Position numbers and translations under genes: made by a program. The notes under the pieces are model-generated. The model was not told the DNA's origin. It worked only from the letters and a program-made list of their open reading frames with translations, and did no database searches. From an uncultured Mycoplasmatales bacterium (GTDB taxonomy: Bacteria > Bacillota_I > Bacilli_A > Mycoplasmatales > Mycoplasmoidaceae), in assembly GCA_910578525.1 (NCBI GenBank), contig CAJTRF010000049.1:1-5807 (forward strand): a DNA stretch of 5,807 nt. Reading direction: 5' to 3'. Positions 1-5,807 of the stretch are shown here, in pieces (within the stretch, counting starts at the first letter, position 1; every line of letters begins with the position of its first letter).

Positions 1-51
1 AAATTTTTCTTTTTTATTCGTGTAAAATTGATCATTCTTTCGTGCTAGACC
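1..51. other. Left host flank, no gene seen
   Basis: This short AT-rich stretch lies outside the element. No open frame, RNA gene or regulatory motif can be supported in it. It ends at the TA dinucleotide that precedes the left inverted repeat. Confidence 0.6.
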
Positions 52-53
52 TA
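52..53. repeat. Left TA target-site duplication
   Basis: The TA directly before the left end (TACAGG) is matched by a TA directly after the right end at 5798-5799. Tc1/mariner-IS630 elements insert at TA and duplicate it, which agrees with the DDE family encoded inside. Because the local sequence is TATA, the exact boundary is ambiguous by 2 bp. This placement was chosen because it gives symmetric ends, with 11 bp to the first motif copy on each side. Confidence 0.7.
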
Positions 54-142
54 TACAGGTAAGACGTTTCAAATCGGCCTTTTTTTCGTTTCAAATCGGC
101 CTTTTTTTTTCTTGTGTAAAATTTGAATACATATATGGTCGA
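54..142 (+). repeat. Left terminal inverted repeat (89 bp)
   Basis: It pairs with 5709-5797 on the opposite strand at 82 of 89 positions with no gap. The order is an 11-bp tip, two reverse-oriented copies of the 15-bp motif (65-79 and 87-101) separated by seven T, a run of nine T, then a unique block beginning CTTGTGTAAAATTTGAAT and ending near ATATATGG. Weaker similarity to the other end seems to continue about 25 bp further in. The differences are scattered substitutions, as expected of a once-identical pair. Confidence 0.92.
65..101 (-). repeat. Two 15-bp motif copies in the left TIR
   Basis: Exact copies of CGTTTCAAATCGGCC, the reverse complement of GGCCGATTTGAAACG, lie at 65-79 and 87-101 with a period of 22 bp. 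The same pair appears mirrored in the right TIR. Two tandem sites at about two helical turns, 11 bp from the element tip, is a plausible arrangement for transposase binding by the HTH segments of the encoded protein; binding is inferred. Confidence 0.85.
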
Positions 143-457
143 GGAAAATGAACTGATGATATGTTGTAAATTTTTTTTAAATTGAAAAATTGAATGAGTA
201 AAATCTTCATTTGTTTTGAATATATCTTTTTTCATTTTTTCATTTTTAAAAAATGATTATGTTTAATATGTTTTTTTTACAAAATTATTTATGAATATTT
301 ACATAATAAAGAAAAAATATTTGATATACAATATCATCAAATAATATCAGATATGTATCATGAAAACGATTTTATTTCAAAGTTTAAGAAGCTTAATAGA
401 TTATAAACTTGGAATTTATTTGAGTAAAGGTTTTATTTTAGATTTTGGCAAATCGAA
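143..457. other. AT-rich non-coding left interior
   Basis: This stretch of about 315 bp is almost entirely A and T, with many homopolymer runs. No convincing open frame was found on either strand. It separates the left TIR from the inner motif array and probably forms part of the long leader or spacer of the element. Confidence 0.6.
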
Positions 458-519
458 GGCCGATTTGAAACGAAAAAAAAGGCCGATTTGAAACGAAAAA
501 AAAAGGCCGATTTGAAACG
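458..519 (+). repeat. Three forward copies of the 15-bp motif upstream of the gene
   Basis: Exact GGCCGATTTGAAACG copies lie at 458-472, 481-495 and 505-519, separated by runs of A, with periods of 23 and 24 bp. Their orientation is opposite to the copies in the left TIR, so together they form a long inverted repeat around a loop of about 350 bp. The last copy ends 64 bp before the predicted transcription start and 76 bp before the ATG. If the transposase binds this motif, the cluster could act as an operator for self-regulation as well as an internal transposition site; this role is inferred. Confidence 0.85.
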
Positions 520-580
520 AAAAATAATCAATCGATAAAGCTTAGGTCAAATTTTGGCCATTTTTGAGATTCAAAAAAAA

Positions 581-586
581 TCATTT
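581..586 (+). promoter_or_regulatory. Trichomonad-type initiator (TCATTT), candidate start at 583
   Basis: The sequence TCATTT fits the trichomonad initiator consensus TCA(+1)Py(T/A), with A at 583 as the likely first transcribed base. This would give a 13-nt leader before the ATG at 596, which matches the very short leaders known in trichomonads. In such an AT-rich stretch the motif could also occur by chance, so the call depends on the host really being a trichomonad. Confidence 0.45.
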
Positions 587-595
587 TTTTATTCA

Positions 596-3500
596 ATGTC
601 TGAGCAAAGAAGACCGAAAACAATACTTAATAGATTAAAAGCGATTATGGGAAAAGAAATACAAATAGATTATCATTTATTTCGAGGAATGGTCAACCAA
701 AATACGATATGCTATATAATCTCATTATTACAATTATTATTTCATAGTACAGATTTTATACGATATATCGATTCTGTATCAAAAATAAAAGATGATGAAA
801 TAGAAAATAATACAGATTTATTGTTAAAAAACATATATAACGATTTATATTTAGGAGAAACAAAAGCTATTAAGATATCTGATTTCTTCACTAATTGGAA
901 AGGCTGGGGTGATCAAAATGCAGGTTTTCCAGCAGGTTTTCAGGATGTTTTAGAGTTTTTAATTCATTTTACAAATACATTTTCAGATGATTTGAAAAAA
1001 TTATTTCAAATTTCATTAATAGAAAGAGATATGTTTTCATATACATATGAATCATTTGTTGTTGATATTACTTCAACGAATTTACGAGAATGCATTGCAA
1101 ATGCAGAAGATGAAATAGTAAGTATTTCCAATTGTCCTCCACTTTTATTAATTCAACTTAATCGCGCAAAAGAAAATGAAGTTATTGTTAATGATTTCGT
1201 CGCAGTTAATAAAACGATCATTTTTAATGGAGCATTTTATACTTTTGTTGGAGCAGTAATTTATGAAGCATATAGACATTATCATTCGTATATTAATATA
1301 TGTGACGAAGGTTTTGATTTCAATGACAGTGAAGTGAGCCCTTTATTTCTAGATTCTTATTCGAGATACCCTTCTTCATATAATAGATGTTTAGATGCTG
1401 AATCAAAGATTCATCGAAATGCAGTATTGTTTCTTTATGAACATACTGATCATGATGATTTAAGTATTATTCATTATTCACCAAATATGCATAATATGAT
1501 GTCAAACAATGATGAAAAAAGCAACGTAATACAAATACATGAAAGAAATGAAGAATGTGATGAGAAGTACATAGAAGTTCCAAATTATGATTTGACAAGA
1601 GATGAAATTAATTTATCAAGAATCGAAAGCAATGATTTAAAAGGTGTTGTGAAAATTAATTCAAAAGGAATACCACCAAATGTTATTGAACCGATCAAAG
1701 ATAACCGATTCATGAAAAATCGGAGAATTTTTAAATGGGTTGCAAATATAATGAGAGATTTAAAAGAATTTAATCAAGGTAAGCTCAATGCAGAATTATT
1801 GCTACATAAGCTAGATTTTGAATCAGATGAAAGAGATTTTATTCAAGTGCAAGGATGTATTCTGTATGATATTATGAAAAATGTTTTATTAGAAAAAAAT
1901 GATCTTAGTTTTAATGATGTAATTAAAGAATTACAACCAATAATTGATTCTTATGAAGCGAAATATAAAAATTTATTGAGGAACAAAAAGGTTAAGACAA
2001 AGCTTTTCACAACTCGTGATGATTGTTTTATTGATGATAAAAATGATAATAACGAAGAAGAAGAAGAAGAAGAAGAAGCAAAAGAATCAATTGATTTCTC
2101 TTTTTTTGATGAGGCTAAAGTTATTTCAAATGATGATGATTTTGACTCAGATTATAATAGTTCTGAATATTCATCAAATGAAGTTAAATTGAAATATGGT
2201 GAAGGAGAATTATTAGCTGAAAATGATAATTTTCGAATGTATAAAACAACAACAGACTCATTTGAAAATTTATCATTAGATTATGCAAATGATATGATAA
2301 ATCCTGAGGATGATGAATGCCCAAATAATAATGATGATGATAATCAATTTTCATTAATTGATTATCATTGGCAAGAAAGAGCAGAAGTATTAGATGCATG
2401 TGAAATTTTGAAAGAAATTAGAAATAAAATACAAGAAAAATATAACAAAAGAAAAAAAATTTCTTTAGATTCAAAATCTGAAATAAAAGATTCAATAAGA
2501 TATGAAGTTCTTAGGAATTGGGAAAATTCAAAATCAACAGGAAATACAATGATTACTTTTTTCGCAAGAAAATGGATCAAAGAAAATGTTAATTGCAAAA
2601 TAAAAAATGTACTAGTCGTAGCTTATAATGATATAATCGAGAGTGAAAATATAAGAAAAATAAGAAGTGCCGAAAAATTGTTGGAACAAATGAGATCAGA
2701 AGATGAAGAAGTCAATCGATTAATCGATCTTGAAGAAAAAAAAGAGAAAGAAAGAAAAGAAAAAAATGAAGAAGAAGAAGAAAAAAATGAAGAAGAAGAA
2801 AGTAAAAAAGATGAAAAATATAAATCAGAAATTGATGAAACATACAACCGCTTAAATTATTTATATGAGTTGCTTAAAAAACTAGGTAAAAATATAAACT
2901 ATTACAAACCAAACAAGAAATATTCGCTTTCCACCAATAGCATAAAACATTGGATTGAGAAATATGAAAGAAGTGAAGAAGAACAAAATAAAATAAAAAA
3001 AGAACTTGTATTAAAAGAGAAATCAAAGTGGGGAGGAGCTCATAATTTAAAACTAAATGATGATGTTTTATTATGCATAATATGTCTAACATTAGATTTT
3101 CCTAATATGCCATCAAAACAAATTGCTTCATATCTCAATTCAAAATATGGACCATGCTCTGATGAAAAAAAACACATTAAACCTGGCACAGTTTCAAGAG
3201 CATTACGTTCTTTAAATTTTTCAATGAAAAAAGTAGCTTTTTGTCCAACAACAAGGAATTCAATCGGACTCAGAATATATAGGGTTGCATGGAGTTTGTT
3301 GATGCAAGAAATATCAAACCAAAATGATGTCTTAATTGGCTTCATCGACGAGGCGGCTGTGAGCATTGGTGAAGGGAAAAAATATGGTCGATCATTCGTT
3401 GGTATCACACCACTAATTAATAGTCCACTTTCTCATTGTAAAATATCCGTTTTATCTTGTGTTTTACCAGGATATGGAGTTTTATATAAGTTTTTTAGTT

Positions 3501-4009
3501 CAGCTGTTCACGGATCTGATTATGCTTGTTTTTTAAAAGATATAACACAATTCATTAGAACATATATATGCTCATCAAATATGCAAATTTTATTTATTGA
3601 AGATAACTGTAAAATACATTGTACAGAAGAAGTTGAGGATATTATAAACAAACTCAAAATTGCACTAATCCCAACTGTTCCTTACAGCCCAGCTCTTAAT
3701 GGCGTTGTTGAAGGCTATTTCGGATTCATTAAACTTGCGCATCTTGAGTTCTATTCTGATACATGTAGTAATGAACCTACTTGTGATGAAATGGAAATAC
3801 GTGAAACTTGGGAAAGAATATCAACATTGAAATTTAATGATGAAATTGCAAATTCATTGTATGCTGAATGGAAAGCAAGAATGGCATTGTGTATACAAGG
3901 AATACCTCTTGTTTCTGGACATATAAAAATTAATGGTTTTGAAAAAGATGCTGAACGCTTATTAAGTGTAAAAGTTTTTCGTCATTATAGAGAAGTGGAT
4001 TATAATTAA
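596..4009 (+). CDS. USP-type deubiquitinase fused to a Tc1/mariner-type DDE transposase (1137 aa)
   Basis: The start is the first in-frame ATG (596); the frame extends upstream to a TTG at 554 but has no earlier ATG. Residues 29-285 read as a complete ubiquitin-specific protease (C19), most like the USP7 type. The Cys box is GMVNQNTICYIISLLQ with Cys39 and oxyanion Asn34, followed by FQDVLEF (115-121) and PPLLLIQLNR (181-190). The His box is RHYHSYI with His228, then FNDSEVS with Asp244, then NAVLFLYEH (275-283). A helical linker of unknown function follows, then an acidic tract containing eight Glu (487-494) and a charged coiled-coil-like tract (about 690-749). Two HTH-like segments (about 750-800 and 818-880, the latter with SKQIASYL and TVSRALRSL) lead into the DDE domain. 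Its motifs are FIDEAA (Asp918), IEDNCKIH (Asp1003) and YSPALNGVVEGYFGFIK (Glu1039). This domain should cut and join the element ends. The deubiquitinase may protect the transposase from degradation or act on host factors (inference). No frameshift or internal stop was seen. Confidence 0.9.
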   Translation: MSEQRRPKTILNRLKAIMGKEIQIDYHLFRGMVNQNTICYIISLLQLLFHSTDFIRYIDSVSKIKDDEIENNTDLLLKNIYNDLYLGETKAIKISDFFTNWKGWGDQNAGFPAGFQDVLEFLIHFTNTFSDDLKKLFQISLIERDMFSYTYESFVVDITSTNLRECIANAEDEIVSISNCPPLLLIQLNRAKENEVIVNDFVAVNKTIIFNGAFYTFVGAVIYEAYRHYHSYINICDEGFDFNDSEVSPLFLDSYSRYPSSYNRCLDAESKIHRNAVLFLYEHTDHDDLSIIHYSPNMHNMMSNNDEKSNVIQIHERNEECDEKYIEVPNYDLTRDEINLSRIESNDLKGVVKINSKGIPPNVIEPIKDNRFMKNRRIFKWVANIMRDLKEFNQGKLNAELLLHKLDFESDERDFIQVQGCILYDIMKNVLLEKNDLSFNDVIKELQPIIDSYEAKYKNLLRNKKVKTKLFTTRDDCFIDDKNDNNEEEEEEEEAKESIDFSFFDEAKVISNDDDFDSDYNSSEYSSNEVKLKYGEGELLAENDNFRMYKTTTDSFENLSLDYANDMINPEDDECPNNNDDDNQFSLIDYHWQERAEVLDACEILKEIRNKIQEKYNKRKKISLDSKSEIKDSIRYEVLRNWENSKSTGNTMITFFARKWIKENVNCKIKNVLVVAYNDIIESENIRKIRSAEKLLEQMRSEDEEVNRLIDLEEKKEKERKEKNEEEEEKNEEEESKKDEKYKSEIDETYNRLNYLYELLKKLGKNINYYKPNKKYSLSTNSIKHWIEKYERSEEEQNKIKKELVLKEKSKWGGAHNLKLNDDVLLCIICLTLDFPNMPSKQIASYLNSKYGPCSDEKKHIKPGTVSRALRSLNFSMKKVAFCPTTRNSIGLRIYRVAWSLLMQEISNQNDVLIGFIDEAAVSIGEGKKYGRSFVGITPLINSPLSHCKISVLSCVLPGYGVLYKFFSSAVHGSDYACFLKDITQFIRTYICSSNMQILFIEDNCKIHCTEEVEDIINKLKIALIPTVPYSPALNGVVEGYFGFIKLAHLEFYSDTCSNEPTCDEMEIRETWERISTLKFNDEIANSLYAEWKARMALCIQGIPLVSGHIKINGFEKDAERLLSVKVFRHYREVDYN
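2054..2077 (+). repeat. GAA x8 microsatellite inside the gene
   Basis: Eight perfect GAA codons encode Glu487-494 within an acidic, probably disordered linker between the protease and the DNA-binding part. A second, imperfect GAA-rich stretch lies near 2768-2800. Such tracts can change length by slippage without breaking the frame, so copies of this element may differ here. Confidence 0.85.
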
Positions 4010-4010
4010 A
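4007..4010 (+). terminator. Stop-overlapping TAAA, candidate poly(A) signal
   Basis: The stop codon TAA is followed by A, forming TAAA. In Trichomonas vaginalis a UAAA motif that often overlaps the stop codon serves as the polyadenylation signal. A second TAAA-like context is common in AT-rich DNA, so this is supportive only. Confidence 0.35.
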
Positions 4011-4366
4011 TTAATTTCATTTATATTAATTAATGACACATTTATTTTCAACATTCATTAATCATATTTATTTGTTATTTATCAATTTCTCATATAATTT
4101 TAAATATTGTTTTTTTTATTTTAATCTAGTTTATTCACATTTTAATATAATGTATTATATATATCCATTTTAATTCAATTTGTAAATTTTATTTTTAATA
4201 AACATCAATTGATTAATTGATTTTTTTATTAAATATTTTCAAAAAATAATGACTTTCAATGTTAAAAAACTTTATTTTAATTGTAAAGTTTGTTTACCAT
4301 AGCATTCATTATATTACAATCAACTTTTTTTTCTACATCATGTTTTAATTAATCATCATCTTTTTC
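4010..4366. other. AT-rich 3' region, no intact gene seen
   Basis: About 357 bp of almost pure AT sequence with poly-T runs follows the fusion gene. No open frame can be supported on either strand. The minus-strand reading of about 4290-4366 may be the outermost end of the decayed gene beside it, since fragments such as EKDDD continue its acidic character after the stop at 4367-4369. Confidence 0.5.
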
Positions 4367-4755
4367 CTATTCGTCAGAATCATCAATATTTTCATCATTA
4401 TCTTCATCTTCTTTTTCTTTTAAACTGTGACTATCATCTTCTTCATTAATTTTTATCATCTTTTACATTAACATAAACATCATAATTTTCTTCAACATTA
4501 TATTTATCATATATAAAATATGAGAATGCCTCATAAACTTATTTTTATATTATGTGGTGTCCGATAAGTATCCGCACTCACGATACTAGAATTATCATTT
4601 CTTGAAAAAATTATATATATTAATTGTTAGTGTCTGGATAATTAATTAACATTTTTATAACCAAAATCATTGATAGCATGCAAAGTTAAATGACATTTTC
4701 TGACCAATATATTTTTTGCAAATGATGAACATGTGCAATCACAGCTTTTCGTTAA
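4367..4755 (-). pseudogene. Decayed gene with SWIM-like zinc finger and acidic tail
   Basis: No intact frame remains, but protein-like fragments run in a consistent order on the minus strand. The first (4755-4645, 37 residues) contains CDCTCSSFAKNILVRKCHL, which resembles a SWIM zinc finger (C-x-C ... C-x-H), although the last pair reads C-H instead of C-x-H. After stops at 4642-4644 and 4627-4629, a second fragment (4626-4534) contains SADTYRTPHNIKI. The frame then shifts to a third (4538-4449) with YEAFSYFIYDKYNVEENYDV. Another shift gives an acidic fragment (4462-4370) with EDEDNDENIDDSDE before a stop. Upstream of 4755 a TGA interrupts IINKYDIFYFK, which could be the strands before the finger. 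SWIM fingers are known in MULE-type transposases and in other DNA-binding proteins. This may be a relic of an accessory gene or of another element inserted here. Confidence 0.45.
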
Positions 4756-4866
4756 TCATTTAAAGTAAAAAATATCATATTTATTTATAATTAATATGAT
4801 ATCAAAACAGTTTATTTAGTTTTGATTTTAAAGAAATAAAGGTTATGGGCGATGCATTAAAAATAA

Positions 4867-4886
4867 TAAGCTCAGATCTGAGCTTA
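4867..4886. repeat. Perfect 20-bp palindrome
   Basis: TAAGCTCAGATCTGAGCTTA is its own reverse complement with no spacer. It is GC-richer than its surroundings. A shorter palindrome, TTAAGCTTAA, lies at 4921-4930. It could be a dimeric protein site or a cruciform-forming sequence. It is not a normal hairpin terminator, because it has no loop. Confidence 0.8.
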
Positions 4887-5000
4887 ATTATATACTTTTT
4901 TTTGGAAGAATAAAATAAGTTTAAGCTTAATAATTCAGATCGTTATTCAGTTATATTTTTTTTTTTTAGAAAAAAATGTTAACCAAAATAACGTACAAAA

Positions 5001-5089
5001 GGCCGATTTGAAACGAAAAAAGGCCGATTTGAAACGACAATTTTTCATAATCTCCAAAAAATGTAACCACGTTGGGCCGATTTGAAACG
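5001..5089 (+). repeat. Inner right cluster of three 15-bp motif copies
   Basis: Exact GGCCGATTTGAAACG copies lie at 5001-5015, 5022-5036 and 5075-5089. The first two have a 21-bp period and A-rich spacing, and the third is 53 bp further on. All point the same way as the copies in the right TIR. They sit about 700 bp inside the right tip, a position comparable to the inner left cluster about 400 bp inside the left tip. Confidence 0.85.
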
Positions 5090-5493
5090 ACCAATGTGAA
5101 ATGTGCTAAAATAGGTGAAATGAAATATGTAATTGTAATATCTTGATTTGATCAAAATGCAAATATAAAATTATTGTTAATATATAATTTAATCTGTATT
5201 TATATATATAATATATAACTAAATTTTACCTTTTTTTTTATATGTTGCATAATCAAGACAAGAAAAAAAGAATGGTCATTCAAATCTCCAAATGGTCAAA
5301 TTTTGATCGGCATGAAAAATGTCTCAAAATTGATTTTAACAAATCATACATAGAATCATTTTTATAACACAATTTTTTAAAAAGAAACTTTATTCATATT
5401 GTTGGTTACAAATATTATAAAAATAAATTTTGATTGCTTTTCATTTATATGCCAATAAAGCAAATATCTTTAAGATGAATTTTTATTGGTTAA
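5090..5493. other. AT-rich non-coding right interior
   Basis: About 400 bp without a supportable gene. It holds a small direct repeat of AATGGTCA (5271-5278 and 5291-5298). It also holds the 12-mer GGTCAAATTTTG at 5294-5305, which recurs at 545-556 just upstream of the gene and loosely resembles the 15-bp motif. The rest is mostly alternating A and T runs. Confidence 0.5.
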
Positions 5494-5671
5494 GGCCAAT
5501 TTGATAAAAAAAAGGCCGATTTGAAACGTAAAAAACTCAATATTAAAAATGAAATAAAATAACGTATATAACCACTGTTTTTTGGCCGATTTATCGTACT
5601 TATCGTCGAAAAAGGCCGATTTGAAACGAAAAAAGGCCAATTTGAAACGAAAAAAGGGCCAATTTGAAACG
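5494..5671 (+). repeat. Outer right cluster of 15-bp motif copies, some degenerate
   Basis: Exact copies lie at 5514-5528 and 5614-5628. Copies with one change (GGCCAATTTGAAACG) lie at 5635-5649 and 5657-5671. Degenerate copies start at 5494 and 5584. The run from 5614 to 5671 has periods of 21 and 22 bp. Adjacent copies share the same G-to-A change, which suggests local tandem duplication of an already mutated unit. Confidence 0.8.
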
Positions 5672-5708
5672 AAAAATTGATTAGAACGCATCACAAATCC
5701 ATTTTACA

Positions 5709-5797
5709 TCAACCATATATACATTCAAATTTTACACAAGAAAAAAAAAGGCTAATTTGAAACGAAAAAAAGGCCGATTTGAAACGTCTTGCCTGAA
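5709..5797 (-). repeat. Right terminal inverted repeat (89 bp)
   Basis: It is the reverse complement of 54-142 at 82 of 89 positions, including the same seven-A and nine-A spacers and the motif pair. The inner motif copy reads GGCTAATTTGAAACG (5750-5764, two changes) and the outer one (5772-5786) is exact. The tip reads CCTGAA before the TA duplication. Confidence 0.92.
5750..5786 (+). repeat. Two 15-bp motif copies in the right TIR
   Basis: Copies at 5750-5764 (two substitutions) and 5772-5786 (exact) repeat the 22-bp period and the 11-bp distance to the tip seen at the left end. The conserved outer copy and altered inner copy suggest that the tip-proximal site is the more constrained one. 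Confidence 0.85.
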
Positions 5798-5799
5798 TA
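5798..5799. repeat. Right TA target-site duplication
   Basis: The TA following the right tip matches the TA at 52-53. Only eight bases of flank lie beyond it in the window, so a longer duplication can be excluded only by comparing those few bases, which do not match the left flank. Confidence 0.7.
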
Positions 5800-5807
5800 T
5801 TTATAAT

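Larger units (their letters stand above)
54..5797 (+). mobile_element. Tc1/mariner-IS630-type DNA transposon encoding a USP-transposase fusion
   Basis: The element is 5744 bp long, with 89-bp terminal inverted repeats that differ at about 7 positions and a TA duplication at both sides. The main gene ends in a DDE transposase domain with the order and spacing of the Tc1/mariner-IS630 superfamily. The tips, TACAGG and TTCAGG in outward-to-inward reading, resemble the CAG-type tips common in this superfamily. The size is unusual, since typical members are about 1-3 kb with one transposase of roughly 340-400 residues. The extra length comes from an N-terminal deubiquitinase, charged linkers, long AT-rich non-coding ends and a decayed second gene. 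An uninterrupted transposase frame and well-matched ends suggest a fairly recent and possibly active copy. The boundaries are seen directly; activity is inference. Confidence 0.88.

Noticed and set aside
1..53. Left flank as the end of a neighbouring related element
   Set aside because: GTGTAAAATT at 20-29 after a T-rich run resembles the TIR segment at 114-123, but the match is only 10 bases of AT-rich sequence and no motif copy or tip is present.
32..235. Minus-strand open frame across the left end
   Set aside because: It spans the element boundary and is built from the motif repeats and poly-T runs. It has no recognisable domain.
458..519. Possible CRISPR-like array of a 15-bp repeat
   Set aside because: The intervals are only 8-9 bases, consist of A runs and are not unique spacers. 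The gene content is eukaryotic, with no Cas genes.
554..595. Upstream extension of the main frame from TTG at 554
   Set aside because: The extension has no ATG, encodes a low-complexity peptide and contains the putative initiator. A eukaryotic start at the ATG at 596 is more likely.
2623..2847. Serine-rich minus-strand open frame
   Set aside because: It is the reverse reading of the GAA-rich coiled-coil tract of the main gene.
3040..3408. Minus-strand open frame of 122 codons opposite the transposase
   Set aside because: It lies wholly antisense to the strongly supported HTH-DDE coding region and shows no domain of its own.
4642..4755. Classifying the whole element as a MULE because of the SWIM-like finger
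   Set aside because: The TA duplication, the short tips and the DDE motif order fit Tc1/mariner-IS630. The finger sits in a broken, separate gene and its final C-x-H is not canonical.
4845..4913. Short plus-strand frame starting MGDALKIISS
   Set aside because: It is only about 22 codons, overlaps the palindrome and has no supporting signal.
5470..5694. Minus-strand open frame in the right end
   Set aside because: Its repeating FRFK-like peptides are simply translations of the 15-bp motif and A runs.

Overview
The window holds one essentially complete, very AT-rich eukaryotic DNA transposon of about 5.74 kb (54-5797). It is bounded by a TA target duplication, with 51 bp of host flank on the left and 8 bp on the right. 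The ends are 89-bp terminal inverted repeats starting TACAGG/TTCAGG. The duplication, the ends and the encoded DDE enzyme all point to the Tc1/mariner-IS630 superfamily. The host is most likely a trichomonad-like protist (Tritrichomonas or Trichomonas type). The reasons are a 3.4-kb intronless gene, a TCATTT initiator-like element 13 nt before the ATG, and a TAAA poly(A)-type signal overlapping the stop codon. That assignment is an inference; another AT-rich protist or fungus is possible.

The main gene (596-4009) encodes an unusual 1137-residue protein. Its N-terminus reads as a full USP-type deubiquitinase (peptidase C19) with a Cys box, His box and Asp. A helical linker and two highly charged low-complexity tracts follow. 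The C-terminus has helix-turn-helix segments and a DDE transposase with the triad Asp918, Asp1003 and Glu1039. A deubiquitinase joined to a Tc1/mariner-type transposase is the most notable content here.

Layout: left flank (1-51), TA (52-53), left TIR (54-142), AT-rich non-coding DNA (143-457), three forward copies of a 15-bp motif (458-519), initiator (about 581), fusion gene (596-4009), AT-rich 3' region (4010-4366), a decayed minus-strand gene with a SWIM-like zinc finger and an acidic tail (about 4367-4755), a 20-bp palindrome (4867-4886), a motif cluster (5001-5089), AT-rich DNA (5090-5493), another motif cluster (5494-5671), right TIR (5709-5797), TA (5798-5799) and flank.

The motif GGCCGATTTGAAACG occurs 11 times exactly and about 5 more times degenerately. 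All copies lie in the non-coding ends and many are spaced 21-24 bp apart. They are the best candidates for transposase binding sites, and the cluster just upstream of the gene could also let the protein control its own promoter. The deubiquitinase half might stabilise the transposase or act on ubiquitinated host chromatin or repair proteins; this is inference only.
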